From assembly GCA_030035585.1 (NCBI GenBank), contig CM057463.1, positions 135,378,736-135,442,735 on the forward strand: a DNA stretch of 64,000 bases. Reading direction: 5' to 3'. Source of the stretch: Dugong dugon (Eukaryota > Chordata > Mammalia > Sirenia > Dugongidae). The stretch's first letter is position 1; each line of letters opens with the position of its first letter. A program made the position numbers and the translations under genes. The notes under the pieces are model-generated. The model did no database searches, was not told the origin of the DNA, and worked only from the letters and a program-made list of their open reading frames with translations. Positions 12,886-24,605 of this stretch are shown piece by piece.

Positions 12886-13800
12886 AATTATAACTATTTT
12901 TGCAACCTATCAGACTTGAATTCCAAAATCAAATTCAAACTCTCAACATATCCTACCAAACACTCTATTATCTAGTTCCTGTCTACCTCTTCAACTTTAT
13001 CTGCTGCAACTCTTTAATCATCACACACTGTGTTCCATGCAGTTTAGCCTTCTTTCATCTTCTCAAATGGTTGACATTTTTCCACTGTAGGAACTATATA
13101 CACACTATACCATCTCCCTGGAGCACACTTTCTCTATTCACATGAATGGAAATGATGCTGCTTTAATGTCCATGCTAATTATGTTTTTCACATAGATGTC
13201 TTCTCTGGCCACATATTAAGAGCTAACACCAAACACACACACACACGCACACACACTCACACGTGTACACGAACACTATTATTACAGAAAGGACAGTAGC
13301 TGTTCCTTTCTCTCTTTCTCTCTTTTTTATCTTTACTTTCTCCTCTTGTTTCCCTTTCACCTCTTCTTCCTCTTCTTTTTCTAATTGTATTCTCAGTTCC
13401 AGGGATTATGTCTTTTGCTTTATAGGCACTAAATAAACAAAGGTTAGTTTAATTGATAAGTTGTAAAGTGACCGATTGTAAGTGAGGGGATCTATATTCA
13501 ACAAAACCTTAACTTTGAAAGACAGTTTAGAAACACCTTTAATGTTTCTTAATTACTAGCAAAATTCTGAAAATTCCATACTACTAAGAAAGCACATATT
13601 GTTGTGGTAATAATAGTTAATGGTGCATAGAGTGAAATAAAGTAATAATTTGAAACATATACTGATTTCAATTTGTAATATTTAGAGACTCAGAAAATAC
13701 TACTAAAGGTTTAAATAAGTTATTTTTAGAATATATTGCACAAGTGGGTAGTCTCTTCTATAGGAAGAAGAAAGAAAATATTTTCTTACTAAGGCTTTCA
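12886..13800. other. No gene; unique-looking DNA with simple repeats
   Basis: The open frame at 12900-13145 shows no recognisable domain. The stretch holds a (CA)n tract (13232-13262) and a pyrimidine-rich tract (about 13302-13380), followed by AT-rich sequence. Confidence 0.45.
13232..13262. repeat. (CA)n microsatellite, interrupted
   Basis: Alternating AC with single G and T interruptions. A potential length polymorphism. Confidence 0.85.
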
Positions 13801-14120
13801 CCCCAAAAAATCAAACCATTTAGTTGATTCTGACTCATAGCTACCCTGTAGGACAGATTAGAATTGCCCCATAGGGTTTCCAAGGGTGTCATCTTTACAG
13901 AAGCAGACTGCCACATCTTTCTTCCACAGAACAGCTGAGTGCTTTACAACTTTGCCACCAAAACCAAACCCCTTGCCATAGTGACCCTATGGGATAAAGC
14001 AAAACAAGCCCCATAGGGTTTCCAAAGAGTGGCTGGTGGATTCAAACTGCCGATCTTTTGGTTAGCAGCTGAGCTCTTAACAAGTATACCATCAGGGTTC
14101 CACTTCACCACCAGGGCTCC
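13801..14120 (-). mobile_element. AfroSINE, outer copy split by a second SINE
   Basis: The outer SINE runs 13801-13960 and resumes at 14101-14120, ending with the 'ccaccagggctcc' head. It contains an extra body segment around 13890-13940 ('gtcatctttacagaagcaga') also seen in the SINE at 40834-41012, so it belongs to a longer subtype. The inner SINE sits within its tRNA-like head. Confidence 0.8.
13961..14100 (-). mobile_element. AfroSINE, inner copy nested in another SINE
   Basis: Starts with 'aaaccaaaccccttgcca' and ends at 'catcagggttc', in the same orientation as its host. The flanks repeat imperfectly: 'caactttgccacc' (13948-13960) and 'cacttcaccacc' (14101-14112), consistent with a TSD made in the outer SINE head. 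The inner copy is therefore the younger one. Confidence 0.82.
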
Positions 14121-14129
14121 TCTATATCA

Positions 14130-14942
14130 CTTAGTTTATGAAATTTTCTAACTTATGTATCATTAATGGCTCCAATAAATGTTACATTTTTGAGCCCAAG
14201 TTGGCAGTTAAGCTGCTAGCTCAAAAATAGTTTTGAGGTCGGGACTAATATCAAATTTTTAACAACACTCCAGGGGACATCTTCCCAAATCATTGAAGCT
14301 TTGCAACAGTTTATGGGAAATCTGCCCCACATAAAATAACAGTTTTTAGATGGATCAAGTGTTTTAAGGAAGGCTGGGAAGACCTAAATTATGAGCCAAG
14401 AGAAAGAAGACTGCTCAGAAGGTTATGGCAACTGTTTTGTAAGATTTGAAAGAGGTAGTCTTGATAGATTTTCTTGAAAATCACTGGAGCTTATTATGAA
14501 GAAGTTTTAAGAAAACTGAAAATTGCATTCGTAAAAAAAAGGTCAGGAAAGTTGAGCTGAGGAATTTTTTTCCATCATGACAATGCACCTGCTCATTCTT
14601 CAAGGGTAGCAAGGGCTGTCCTATGAGAATTTTTTTGGGAAACCTTACCCTATCCACCCTACAGCCCTAATCTTGCCCCTTTAGACTTCTTTTTGTTCCC
14701 AAAGCTCAAGAAACATTTAAAATTAATACGATTTGAGTCCTCTAAGATGTCAAAGCTGCCATTCTGATGTGGTGTAAATTGAACAGCACAGAGTTCTTTG
14801 GGGAAGGGTTAGAGAGATGGTAACACCACCTTCAAAAGTGTATGCTCTATATGGAGGATATGTCAAGTAACAATAGCTTCACATTTTGATATTTTTGTTT
14901 AATAAAGGTTCCTATGATTTTGTAGCAATATTTTTTGACTTA
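14130..14942 (+). mobile_element. Mariner-like DNA transposon remnant
   Basis: A decayed Tc1/mariner-superfamily element. The plus strand carries transposase motifs in order: a W-KCF-EG-EDL helix-turn-helix-linked segment (14351-14400), HHDNAPAHSS (14573-14602) and PPYSPNLAPLDFFLFPKLKK (about 14652-14713). The second and third catalytic aspartates (codons 14579-14581 and 14684-14686) are exactly 34 residues apart, the mariner D34D signature, with one in-frame stop between them. The 3' boundary is set at 'ttttttgacttaccatcata', which resembles a mariner terminal repeat. The 5' boundary is uncertain because it abuts the SINE cluster. Confidence 0.85.
14350..14850 (+). pseudogene. Mariner transposase pseudogene
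   Basis: Encoded the DDD-type cut-and-paste transposase. Only the central and C-terminal parts can be followed; stops and shifts break every frame (one stop between the D34D aspartates). No intact protein is possible. Confidence 0.82.
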
Positions 14943-14978
14943 CCATCATACATACAGAGTAGGAAAAAAGTCTACATA

Positions 14979-15009
14979 TCACACACACACACACACACAC
15001 ATACACACA
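14979..15009. repeat. (CA)n microsatellite
   Basis: An uninterrupted run of AC at about 14979-15000 followed by 'atacacacac'. It lies just beyond the mariner remnant. Confidence 0.9.
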
Positions 15010-15357
15010 CTTAACCTATTTGTCTCTATTTTTATCTACATAGGTGATAGATTTGAAAGGGGAAAGGCTGAAAAAACTATGATCAAAGATTTTATCTTAT
15101 TCAGGTTGAAAATGTTCCAATCAATTAAATAAAGTAGAAAAATATAAATAATAAAGATAAGAGCAGAATAAAATGAAATACAAAATGAATGTATAATTGA
15201 GAAAATTTGTAACTCTAAAGTCTGGTTCTTTGAAAATGTTAATGAAATTAATAATTTCCTATAACTGTAAAAAAAAAAAAAAACTGTTACAGTTAGAGAA
15301 TCATAATTTACCAGTACAAACAACAATATTCTCACATAAGATGGTATTTATATTGAA

Positions 15358-16015
15358 ATTTCTATGAAACGCCACTACATAACTAAAAAAATGTCTGAAT
15401 AGTCAGACATATCCAGAGATTGGCAAGGATGTGGAACAACAAGTGGACTTGGGGAACTGAAAGTGTCTAAGCATGGACATACTTAAAATGTGTGATTCTC
15501 CCATTCCATTTTTAGGTGTACAAATCAAAAACCCATTACCATCAAGTCAATTCCAACTAATAGGAACTCTATACTCAATAATAATATGTACAAGGATACT
15601 ATATTAGCATTATTAAAAAACCTAAAACCTGGACACAATTCAAATTTCTATCAAGAATAGAATAGACAAATTGTGATATGTTTAGAAAAAGAGAATTTGA
15701 ATAAATAAACTTGTACTACATGAAATGATATGGAAGAAAATCTCAAAAACATTGTGCTGAGGGAAAGAGTCCACTACAAATGAGTAAACACTCTGTTTCC
15801 ATTTAAAGACACATCTTCTGAGAGCAGGAAAATTGATTTTTGTTGTTGATGTTAGGATAGTGATTTACCTTGTGGGGATTGTGACAGTGAGGAGGCATCA
15901 TAGAGACTTCTGAGTAACAAGGTTGTGTTTACTTCATGAAACTCCATCTAGCCTCACATTCGTGATTTGTGCACTTCTTTGTGTATTTGTTAAAATTCAA
16001 TAAATTTTTATAAAC
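15358..16015 (+). mobile_element. Ancient L1 (L1M-type) 3' end
   Basis: The plus strand carries degenerate landmarks of the L1 ORF2 C-terminus and 3'UTR in order: 'ggcaaggatgtggaacaac' (15421), 'gtgctgagggaaagagtcc' (15754), 'ttaggatagtgatttacctt' (about 15853), 'gatttgtgcacttctttgtg' (15964) and a terminal 'aattcaataaatttt'. The order and the polyadenylation-like end support a 5'-truncated, very old L1 much more diverged than the other L1s here. A SINE fragment interrupts it at about 15523. Confidence 0.75.
15523..15578 (-). mobile_element. AfroSINE fragment
   Basis: 'aaaaacccattaccatcaag' plus 'tcaattccaactaatagg' is the 3' portion of an AfroSINE in minus orientation. The tRNA-like head is missing. 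It lies inside the ancient L1 at 15358-16015. Confidence 0.7.
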
Positions 16016-17033
16016 ATAGTTAATTCAACAATTTTCTATTTCAAAAGATTCTTTGTTAACCAAAATATGAGCTGAAATCACTTGAAGAACATTCTAAGAA
16101 GGAAAAACTTATTTCATAAGCAAAAGTTAACCTGTCCACATGGATATTCAATAAACATTTGAAAGGATACACCACCTCATAAATAAAAACACCAATGCTA
16201 TGTTTAAAGGAATGTTGGCTTATTAATTTCTATAATAAATGTTGGCATTGGTATGAATAAAATTTGTTATGTTAGTCAAATTAAAATGCCTATGATGAAT
16301 ACAGAATTGTAACTGTCAGTACCTGTAAAACAAGCCTTATTAAATGATGTGTCATTGAAGATGATTTAAATGAGAAGATAATGAAGCAAATCTCTTGAAA
16401 TATGTTTAGTGGAATTAATTCTGAAAGAATCAGGAAGTTCATTAAAGCTAAGAAAATAGTTTTCCACTTTAATAAACAAATGTTTAACTGTATAATTTAA
16501 AACACTGCACACAAATGCCTTGAAACAGTGGCAGCCGAGACTATGCCATTTCATGTTTTTGCTTGCCATTAGATGATACTGTATAAAACATTTTCCATAC
16601 ATATATTCAAGAGACCAATAAAATAATATCACTTGTCCAGAATTAAATGATAGTTATAACTACGTGTTGTTAAGACATCTGCAAAAAAAAAAAAGGAAAA
16701 ATTAAATCAATATATGTGTAGATCACATGTTAGTATGTATTTTTTATTAACTTATTTAAGAATGAAGGTATCCATTAATATAAATGCCTCATTTGTTGTT
16801 ATAATAATAATAATCTACAGATGTGAAAACATCAGAACACACTGGTTATTTTCTAATAGTAAAACTACATGACCAAATTTGGTATGTGAGTTTAAAATGC
16901 AAAACTCTGAAATCTGATTCTTTTGGGAAATTACTTTAACTCTCTGGATCTTAATTTTCCCATTTGTAAAAGGAAATAAAACTGTATCCACCCCACAGAT
17001 TTCTTTTCAGACTTTAACAAAACTATCATATAT
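16016..17033. other. No gene seen; AT-rich DNA
   Basis: The only notable open frame (16366-16632, minus, 88 codons) shows no domain. There is a short A-run at about 16682 and a (taa)n stretch near 16801. Confidence 0.45.
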
Positions 17034-17040
17034 GTCAGCT

Positions 17041-19760
17041 ATTTTTTTTTTATTGCTGTAGTCTAAATGAAGTTTACATTTCAAGTTAGTTTCCCATACA
17101 AAATTTTATACATACATTGTTATGTGACCCTAATTGCTCACCCCATTCTGTGACAGTACTTCCTCTTTTCGGTCCCTGATTCCCCACGTCCAATCAACCA
17201 GCTCCTAACCCTCTCTGCCTTCCTGTCTCACCTCTGGACAGAAGCTGCCCCTTTGGTCTTTTGTATCTACTTGAGCTAAGAGGCACTCCTCACGAGTATC
17301 ACTTTATGTCCCACAGACCAGTCCAATCCTTGTCTGAAGAGTTGGCCTCAGAAATTGTTTTAGTTCTGGGTTAATACAGAATACAGTTTGAGTTCTGCTG
17401 CTCCGTCAGGGACTCTCTGCTGTGTTCCCTGTCAGGGCGGTTATTGGTGGTAGCCAGGCACCATCTAGTTCTTCTGGACTCAAGCTGAAGAAGTCTCTGG
17501 TTTATGTGGCCCTTTCTGTCTCTTGTGCTAATACTTTCCTTGTGTCTTTGGTGTTCTTCATTCTCCTTTCCTCTAGGTGGTTGGGACCAACTGATACATC
17601 TTAGATGGCCACTTGCAAGCTTTTAAGACCCCAGACACCACTCACCAAAGTAGGATGCAGAACATTTTTTTAATACGCTTTGTTATGCCAATTGACCTAG
17701 ATGTCCCCTGAAAGCATGGTCTCCAAAACCCTACCCCTGCTGCTCTGTCTCTCAAAGTATTTGATTGTATTCAGGAAACTTCTTAGCTTTGGTTTAGCCT
17801 ACTTGTGCTGACTTCGCCTGTAGTGTGTGCTGTCCTTCCCTTCGCCTAAGATGATTCTTGTATACTATCTAGTTAGTAAATAACCCTCACTCTCCTTCCT
17901 ACCCTCATAACCATCAAAGAATGTTTTCTTCTGTGCTTAAACCTTTTCTTGAGTTTTTGTAATAGTGGTCTTATACAGTATTTGTCCTTCTGTGACTGAC
18001 TAAATTCACTCAGCATAATAAGTTCCAGCTTCCTTCATTTTATATGATGTTTCACGGCTTCATCTTTGTTCTTTATCATTGCATAGTATTCCATTTTGTG
18101 GATATTCCACAATTTGTTTATCCATTCATCCGTTGTTGGACACCTAGGTTGTTTCCATCTTTTTGCTATTGTGAAAAGTGCCGCAATGAATGTGGGTGTG
18201 CATATGTCTATTCATGTGACAGCTCTTATTTCTCTAGGATGTATTCCAAGGAGCGGAATAGCTGGATCGTATGGTACTTCTATTTCTAGCTTTTTTTAAG
18301 GAAGCGCCAAATCGATTTCCAAAGTGGTTGTACCATTTTAAATTCCCACCAACAGCATATAAGTGTTCCAGTCTCCCCACAACCTTTCCAGCATTTATTA
18401 TTTTGTGTTTTTTGGATTAAGTCTAGCCTTGTTGGGGTGAGATGATATCTCATGGTAGTTTTGATTTGCATTTCTCTAATGGCTAATGATCGTGAGCATT
18501 TCTTCATGTGTCCGTTAGCTGCCTGCATATCTTCTTTGGTGAAGTTCCTGTTCATATCCTTTGTCCATTTTTTAATTGTGTTATTTGTCTTTTTGTTGCT
18601 GAGGTTTTGCAGTATCTTGTAGATTTTAGAGATTAGATGCTGATCGGATTTGTCATAGCCAAAAATTTTTTCCAGTCTGTAGGTTGTCTTTTTAATTTTT
18701 TCGTAAAGTCTTTTGATGAGCAAAAGTGTTTGATTTTTAGGAGCTCCCATTTACCTAGCCTCTCTTCTGGTGCTTGTGCATTGTTACTTATGGTTTGTAT
18801 TGTGTTTATGCCATGTATTAGAGCTCCTAGCATTGTCCATATTTTTTCCTCCATGCTCTTTATCATTTTTGATTTTATATTTAAGTCTTTGATCCAGTTT
18901 GAGTTAGTTTTTGGGCATGGTGTGAGGTATGGGTTTTGTTTCAGTTTTTTGCAGATGGTTATCCAGTTATGCCAGCACCATTTGTTAAAGAGATTGTCTT
19001 TTACCCAGTTAACAGATTTTGGGTGTTTGTCAAAAATCAACTGCTCATATGTGGATGAGCTTATATCTGGATTCTCAACTCTGTTCCACTGGTCTATGTA
19101 TCTTTTGTTGTATCAATACCAGGCTGTTTTGACTACTGTGGTGGTCTAATAAGTTCTAAAATCAGATAGTGTGAGGCCTTCCACTTTGTTCTTCTTCTTG
19201 AGTGATGCTTTATTTATTCAAGGCCTCTTCCCTTTCCGTATGAAGTTGGTGATTTGTTTCTCCATCTCATTAAAAAATGCCGGTGGAATTTGGATCAGGA
19301 TTGCATTGTATCTTTAGATTACTTTGGGTAGAAATGACATTTTCACAATGTTGAGTCTACCTATCCGTGAGCAAGGTATATTTTTTCACTTATACAGGTC
19401 TTTTTTAGTTTCTTGCAGTAGTGTCCTGTAGTTTTCTGTGTATAGATATTTTACGTCTCTGGTTAGATTTATTCCTAAGTATTTTATCTTCTTGTGGGCT
19501 ATTGTAAATGGTATTTATTTGGTAATTTTCTCTTTGTTGGTGTAAAGGAATCCAACTGATTTTTGTATGTGTATCTTGTAGCCTGAAACTTTGCTGAAAT
19601 CTTCCATTAGTTCCAGTAGTTTTCTTGTGGATTATTTAGGGTTTCCTGTGTATAAGATCATATCATCTGCAGATGGAGATACTTTGACCTCTTCCCTACC
19701 AATTTGGATGCTCTTTATTTCTCTTTCTAGCCTAATTGCTCTGGCTAGGACCTCCAGCCC
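17041..19760 (-). mobile_element. 5'-truncated L1, copy 1 lineage
   Basis: Contains the same 3'UTR as L1 copy 1 ('gaagtttacatttcaagtta', 'aagcttttaagaccccagac') and then the C-terminal half of ORF2. It stops just upstream of the RT active-site region, so the insertion is 5'-truncated at about 2.7 kb, the usual outcome of incomplete target-primed reverse transcription. TSDs: gtcagctatttttttt at 17034 onward and gttagctattattttt at 19762 onward. Confidence 0.93.
17950..19760 (-). pseudogene. L1 ORF2 C-terminal fragment
   Basis: Translates in pieces as L1 ORF2: the RT palm motif region near 19660 (ADDMI retained, first residue of the usual FADD changed), '[18 protein letters not shown]' near 18970, '[20 protein letters not shown]' near 18500 and the CTPMF-like end. 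Frames change at least three times (18286-18750 and 18633-19040 overlap in different frames). It is non-functional. Confidence 0.9.
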
Positions 19761-19776
19761 AGTTAGCTATTATTTT

Positions 19777-21065
19777 TATTGTTATCTACTAAACACACAT
19801 TTACAATCAAAAACATGAAACAAAATTAATTTACAAAACATGCAAAAGTTATTAAAATATTTTATGGAAAAAATCACAGAAGCCACTAATGCATTAAATG
19901 AAAATGAGAAATATTTTTAGCAATACAGAGAGAAATAATAAAATATGAAAAATAGAAATACAATATTAAGAAACAAAGGTGCTATGTCAATATTTTAAAA
20001 TGTGCAATCTGCAATTCTGGGGATTGATAAAAATAACCTAGACTATATATATACATTTTTTTCTTGGAGCTAATTAGTTCCATGAACAATTAGTGAAACA
20101 TTCAATTAGTTCACCTTTTAATAAAATTTGAAAATGAATGTTTGCAATTTTATAGAAAAAATATTGAGTTGATTGTTAGTATATTTTATTTTCAATAAAT
20201 CTCAAAGTTTCAAAAACTTTATTCAAAGAACCTATTGTATTATTATTTACAGTGCTCTACAAAGTGAATATTCTATAAAACATTTTATAGAATTCTTATT
20301 TGAGGAGTCTTTCATCATTATTCCTCCAGATACTCTACCAAGAAATAAAAGTTGCATATGGATTACTTGCTCTCAATATTGAAAACATTTACTTTGTGCA
20401 CGTTTTAAATCCAGAAACCTTTTCTATAACACGCAATAAACTATGCTGATAATCAATTGAGACAACTCTTGCCTAACATAAAGACTAAATTTTGTTTTTT
20501 TCTCTCTCTCTTACGATATTATGTGTTTATGGAAAAGTTGACAATACTTAATTACTTTTAAACAGTGACAATCTGTTATGGAATCAAAGATTATTTAAAA
20601 AAAAAAAAATCTAGACTGGAAACAACTTTCCACCAGAAACTCCCCCCAACCCCTTGCTTTTCTTTCTTCACTTTGGCATTTACACTGTGAAGCAGACATT
20701 TGTCAGTGAAAGAGCTCCTTCTGGACTCAGTGTTTCACATGGTTAATTGTTTAGGACAGTCGCTTCTCTGTTAAATAGGCCTTTAATGCTTCTGTAGATT
20801 CAACTGAGTTCCAGAAAGAGAAAAAAATTACCAATAGTCCAAAAACAACTGAAATGCATTTGGCAACTAGGTTGAAAGTAGATACTTATCCTGGTTAATA
20901 TTTTATGATTTAAGGTTATTCCTAAATACCTTAGCATCTGAACACACTCATTTTTAATTATCAGTGGATGGATGTGTTTAACTTGTATCTAAATTGTGAG
21001 TTTATTTTATTCAAGTTCTAATTTAGATAGTTCACTTTTTGAAAAATCACATTGGGATTATAAAA
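19777..21065. other. No gene seen; AT-rich DNA
   Basis: Low-GC sequence with no recognisable repeat family apart from a short A-run near 20597. The open frames here (69 codons at 20173-20382) show nothing familiar. Confidence 0.45.
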
Positions 21066-21545
21066 TAAATTCCTATGGAGAACTGTGACCCAGCCTGGGC
21101 TAGGCCCTCACAGACTCACAAAGACACATCAGCTGGGCCCTGAGATAAGACAACAGATGGGACAATCTAAGAAATTATTTTAAGAAAGTTTTCACAGAAG
21201 GACAATAAAACCTAATCCAAAGGACTTCTCACCTTTTGTCTTTTTCTATTAACATTTAGTGAATAGGAATTTGTTGGACCAATGAAGACCCTCCTGACTT
21301 TTGTAACTGAAACCCATACCAATGATTGTTAAGAAAGATGATTCAAAATGTAAGATTACAATTTCTAGCCAATCAGTGAAAAGTGACGCTTTCAATGATT
21401 CTACCCGTTTTGTGATGTTGATATATACTGATGATTCTGTAACCTTCCTTGAACTTGGGCAGACATGACTGTGGCAGCATGCTTGTCTGCTTCCCACCTT
21501 TGTCCTTTTGAATATATGCCAAATAAAACTTTCCTTTTACTTTAA
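21066..21545 (+). mobile_element. Possible solo LTR of an endogenous retrovirus-like element
   Basis: A moderately GC-rich block with LTR-like order: 'ccaatcag' (CCAAT box) near 21379, a TATA-like 'gatatatactg' near 21420, and a poly(A) signal 'aataaa' at about 21524 after 'gtccttttgaatatatgcca'. No internal retroviral sequence and no TSD were recognised. A non-LTR unique sequence cannot be excluded. Confidence 0.4.
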
Positions 21546-21686
21546 AAAATAAATAAATAACTTCCTTCCAAAATGTGTTTGAAGGAGAACATAGAAATCA
21601 GAGGGAACATAGATCCTACAAGTGAAAGATTTTTAAAGTAAAATAAGTTAATCATACAGTCGCTTTACTTAAGGGAGTTGCAATTC

Positions 21687-21984
21687 TTTTTTTTTTTTTT
21701 TTTAATGATATTTTTATTATGTTTTTGGTGAAAGTTTACACAGCAAACTTGGTTCCCATTTAACAATTTCTACACAAACTGTTCTGTGACATTGGTTACA
21801 TTATTCACAGTGGGTCAACATTCTCATTATTTCCGTTCTGGTTGTTTCATTTCCATTTATCTAGTTTCTTGCCCCCCTTACTTTCTCATCTTTGCTTCAG
21901 AGTAAATGTTGACCATTTGGTCTTATATAGATGATTTTTTAAAGGAGCACAGTCCTCACGGATGTTATGGTTTATTTTATGATA
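21687..21984 (-). mobile_element. Old L1 3'UTR, 3'-terminal part (outermost layer of a nest)
   Basis: Starts with a T-run (21687-21703), the A-tail of a minus-strand L1, followed by 'gtgaaagtttacacagcaaa' and a 3'-terminal module related to those of L1 copies 2 and 3. It is interrupted at about 21985 by an RTE insertion. The same 3'UTR resumes near 26872 after both nested insertions. Confidence 0.8.
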
Positions 21985-22236
21985 TCGTTGTTATTATTAG
22001 GTGCCATAGAGTTCGTTCTGTCTCACTGAGACCTATGTACAACAGAATGAAACACTGCTTGGTTCAGCACCATCCTCACAATCACTGTTATGCTTGAGCC
22101 CATTGTTGCAGCCATTGTATCAATCCATCTCATTGCAGGTCTTCCTTTTTTTTGCTGACCCTCTACTTTACCAAGCATGATGTCCTTCTACAGGGACTGA
22201 TCCCTCCTGACAAACAGTCCAAAGTATGTGAGATGA
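21985..22236 (-). mobile_element. RTE (BovB-class) 3' fragment, first part (middle layer)
   Basis: Opens with the RTE 3' terminus ('gttgttattattaggtgcca') and continues into the conserved 3' part of the RTE coding region ('gcatgatgtccttctacagg'). It is split at 22236 by L1 copy 2 and resumes at 26813. A candidate TSD in the host L1 is 'ttttatgata' at 21975-21984, with a matching 'ttatgata' at 26843-26850 or 'attatgata' at 26863-26871. Confidence 0.87.
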
Positions 22237-23711
22237 GACTTCCGGGCAACATGGCGCTATAGTTAGAAGCATCACGCCATCCCTCCGCAGCAAAGATCAG
22301 AAAAACTAAGTCAAACAGAGTCACAAGTCAATCTTGAAACCCTAAGCATCAAATGAAGAGGTAAAGAACTCAGCAAAGCACCAGATGAAATAAGAAACTG
22401 ACCGAGAACAGAGAGTGAGGAGCGATACATGCAGAGGTCTCCTATCAGCTACCACAGAACAGATCTGCCATCTTGGACTCTTACCAGAGATGAGCCAACA
22501 GCAGGTACAAGAAAGTAACTTCACGGAGCTTTCAGCAGGAGACAGAACAACCAGTAACCCACTATATAGGCTTTCCCACCCCCAACCCTTCTTCACCCCC
22601 ACTTAGTCTCCTCTGTTTCCTGCAGCCACAGTCTATTGGCCAGGGAGCACGAGCTTCCCCCCAGTGCCACTTAGATTCCACCCGCCTGCACTGGCCAGCT
22701 CCCTGAGGGCCATTTGTTGGCTGCTGGTGTTGTTTTTTTCCGCTTCTTTAGATTTTCTCCTTACCTCTCACCACCTCCTCCTCCTTTCTCTCAAACACCA
22801 GGCTCTGTGCGCCATCTTTGCTTCTTCCTGAAAGGCTGAGAAACTCCGCTTGCCTGTGAAACTGCTTCCTGGCCAGTGCTGCCAAGCTGGTGGGACCCCG
22901 GGGCTTTTTTGTTTGTTTGTTTGCTCTGATTTGTTCTGTTTTGATTTGTTTGTTTGTTTTATTTTTCTTTTCTTGGCTTGGGAGCCCCTTCTAGCCAGGA
23001 AGTACCACACGGCTTGGAAGCTAGTCCCTTACTCTGTGCAGATGCAAAGGGACATCCCTGGGGGCATTTCTTTTTTCTTTTGTTTTTCATTTGTTTTGAG
23101 TTTTTTTTTCATTTATTTGTTTAATTTTCTTCTCTCTCTTTTTCCCTTTTTGTCTTTCTTCATTTTTTTCTTTTACCCTTTTTGTTTTCTTTTTCCTTTT
23201 TGTTTTTCCCCATTTCTCAGTCTCTCATCTCTCCACTCAAACAGCAAGCTTGCTTAGCACTCTTTTTTGTTTGTGTGTATGTTTTAGGCTCCTCTTCCTC
23301 CCTTTTCGCTCTCCTCTTTCCCATACCCATCTCAGCTTCACACATCACAATCTACCCCCTCCTTCCTGCCTACCTGCATGATGCACTGAACATCACACTA
23401 CCAAGCAGCAGAGGCACGACCTACTGGAACCTGCCCTGCACTGATTCCAGTCAGCACTGTCAGCCCTGGTACATCCTACAAAAAACCTATCCCAGTAACT
23501 CCCCTTTAGCTGGACCTGCCCTGCAGTACCATACCTGAATGACTGACCCTACCCAATGAAGAAGGAGGTGAAAAGTATCACGCCCACAGACAAGCAAACA
23601 ACAAAGAACACACAGTCCACCTGCTCAGACATAACCAAATAAAACAAAAAACAGGACAAAACAAACAAATCTACAGCCAATAAACCAGGAAAATAACCAC
23701 TAAATACCCCA
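22237..23711 (+). promoter_or_regulatory. L1 5'UTR (internal promoter region), copy 2
   Basis: The first 350 bases match the antisense of the L1 copy 3 head at about 52340-52696 ('agcaaagatcagaaaaacta'). The stretch at 22900-23260 is very pyrimidine-rich, corresponding to the purine/pyrimidine tract at about 51370-51680 in L1 copy 3. The promoter role is inferred from position. Confidence 0.7.
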
Positions 23712-24605
23712 ATGACAGCAGACATTATCAAAACATTTATAAAAACAGGACAGGATTGTTCCAACAGGCATCCAAAATAAAACACAAGATGACCTTCCAG
23801 TAGAAGAAAAGGCACTAGACCTAACTGATAGGGAATCCAAATCTCTAATATTCAGAATTATCCGAGAGTTGAAGCAAAACACAGACAAAAATGAGGGAAA
23901 AATTCGATAAATTCATGGAAAAGGCAGACAAATTCATGGGAAATACAGACAAAAAATGGAAGAATTCAAGAAAATAATACTGGAACAAAATGTTAAAATA
24001 AATTCATAACTAGAAATCTTAAAAAAACAACAATTAGAAATCCAAAAGATAAACAACAAGATTTCAGAAATGGACAGTGTCATAGAAGGGCTGAGGAGCA
24101 GGTTTGAAACAATGGAGGACAGGATCAGAGAAACTGAAGAAAAACTCTTGGATACAACTCTGAGGAAAAATCAGAAAAAAGAATGAAGAAAAATGAAGAA
24201 ACACTAAGAATTACGTGGGATACAATCAAAAGTAAAAATCGGTGAGTGATCAGAGTTCCAGAACAGGGAGAGGAAACAGAAAACACAGATAGGATCATTG
24301 AAGAACTGCTGACAGAAAACTTCCCCAATAACATGAAAGATGAAAAGCTGACCATCCAAGAAGCTCCAATAACCCCATATAGGATAGACCCCAAAAGAAA
24401 ATCAGCAAGGCTTATCATAATCACACTTGCTAAAACCAAAGACAAACAAAGAATTCTGAGAGCAGCTTGAGAAAAAAAAAAGCCACATACAGAGGAGAAA
24501 CAGTAAGACTAAGCTTGGATTATTTGGCAGAAACCATGCAGGCAAGAAGGCAATGGGATGAAATATATAAAACCTTGAAAGAAAAAAAATTGTCAGCCAA
24601 GAATA
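23712..24605 (+). pseudogene. L1 ORF1 pseudogene, copy 2
   Basis: The degenerate start at 23712 aligns with the ORF1 start of L1 copy 3. A coiled-coil-type region (Lys/Glu/Gln-rich, about 23860-24110) is followed by the RNA-binding core: RVPEQGEETENTDRII (about 24249-24296), ENFPNNMKDEKL, PYRIDPKRKSARLIIITLAK (about 24380-24440) and QRILRAA (to 24468), where a stop interrupts the frame. Further stops and shifts occur upstream. In life ORF1p trimerises and coats L1 RNA in the cytoplasm. Confidence 0.88.

Noticed and set aside
14749-14810. Possible tRNA gene signals from A/B-box-like sequence in SINEs and nearby DNA
   Set aside because: A and B boxes belong to tRNA-derived SINE heads; no cloverleaf could be recognised.
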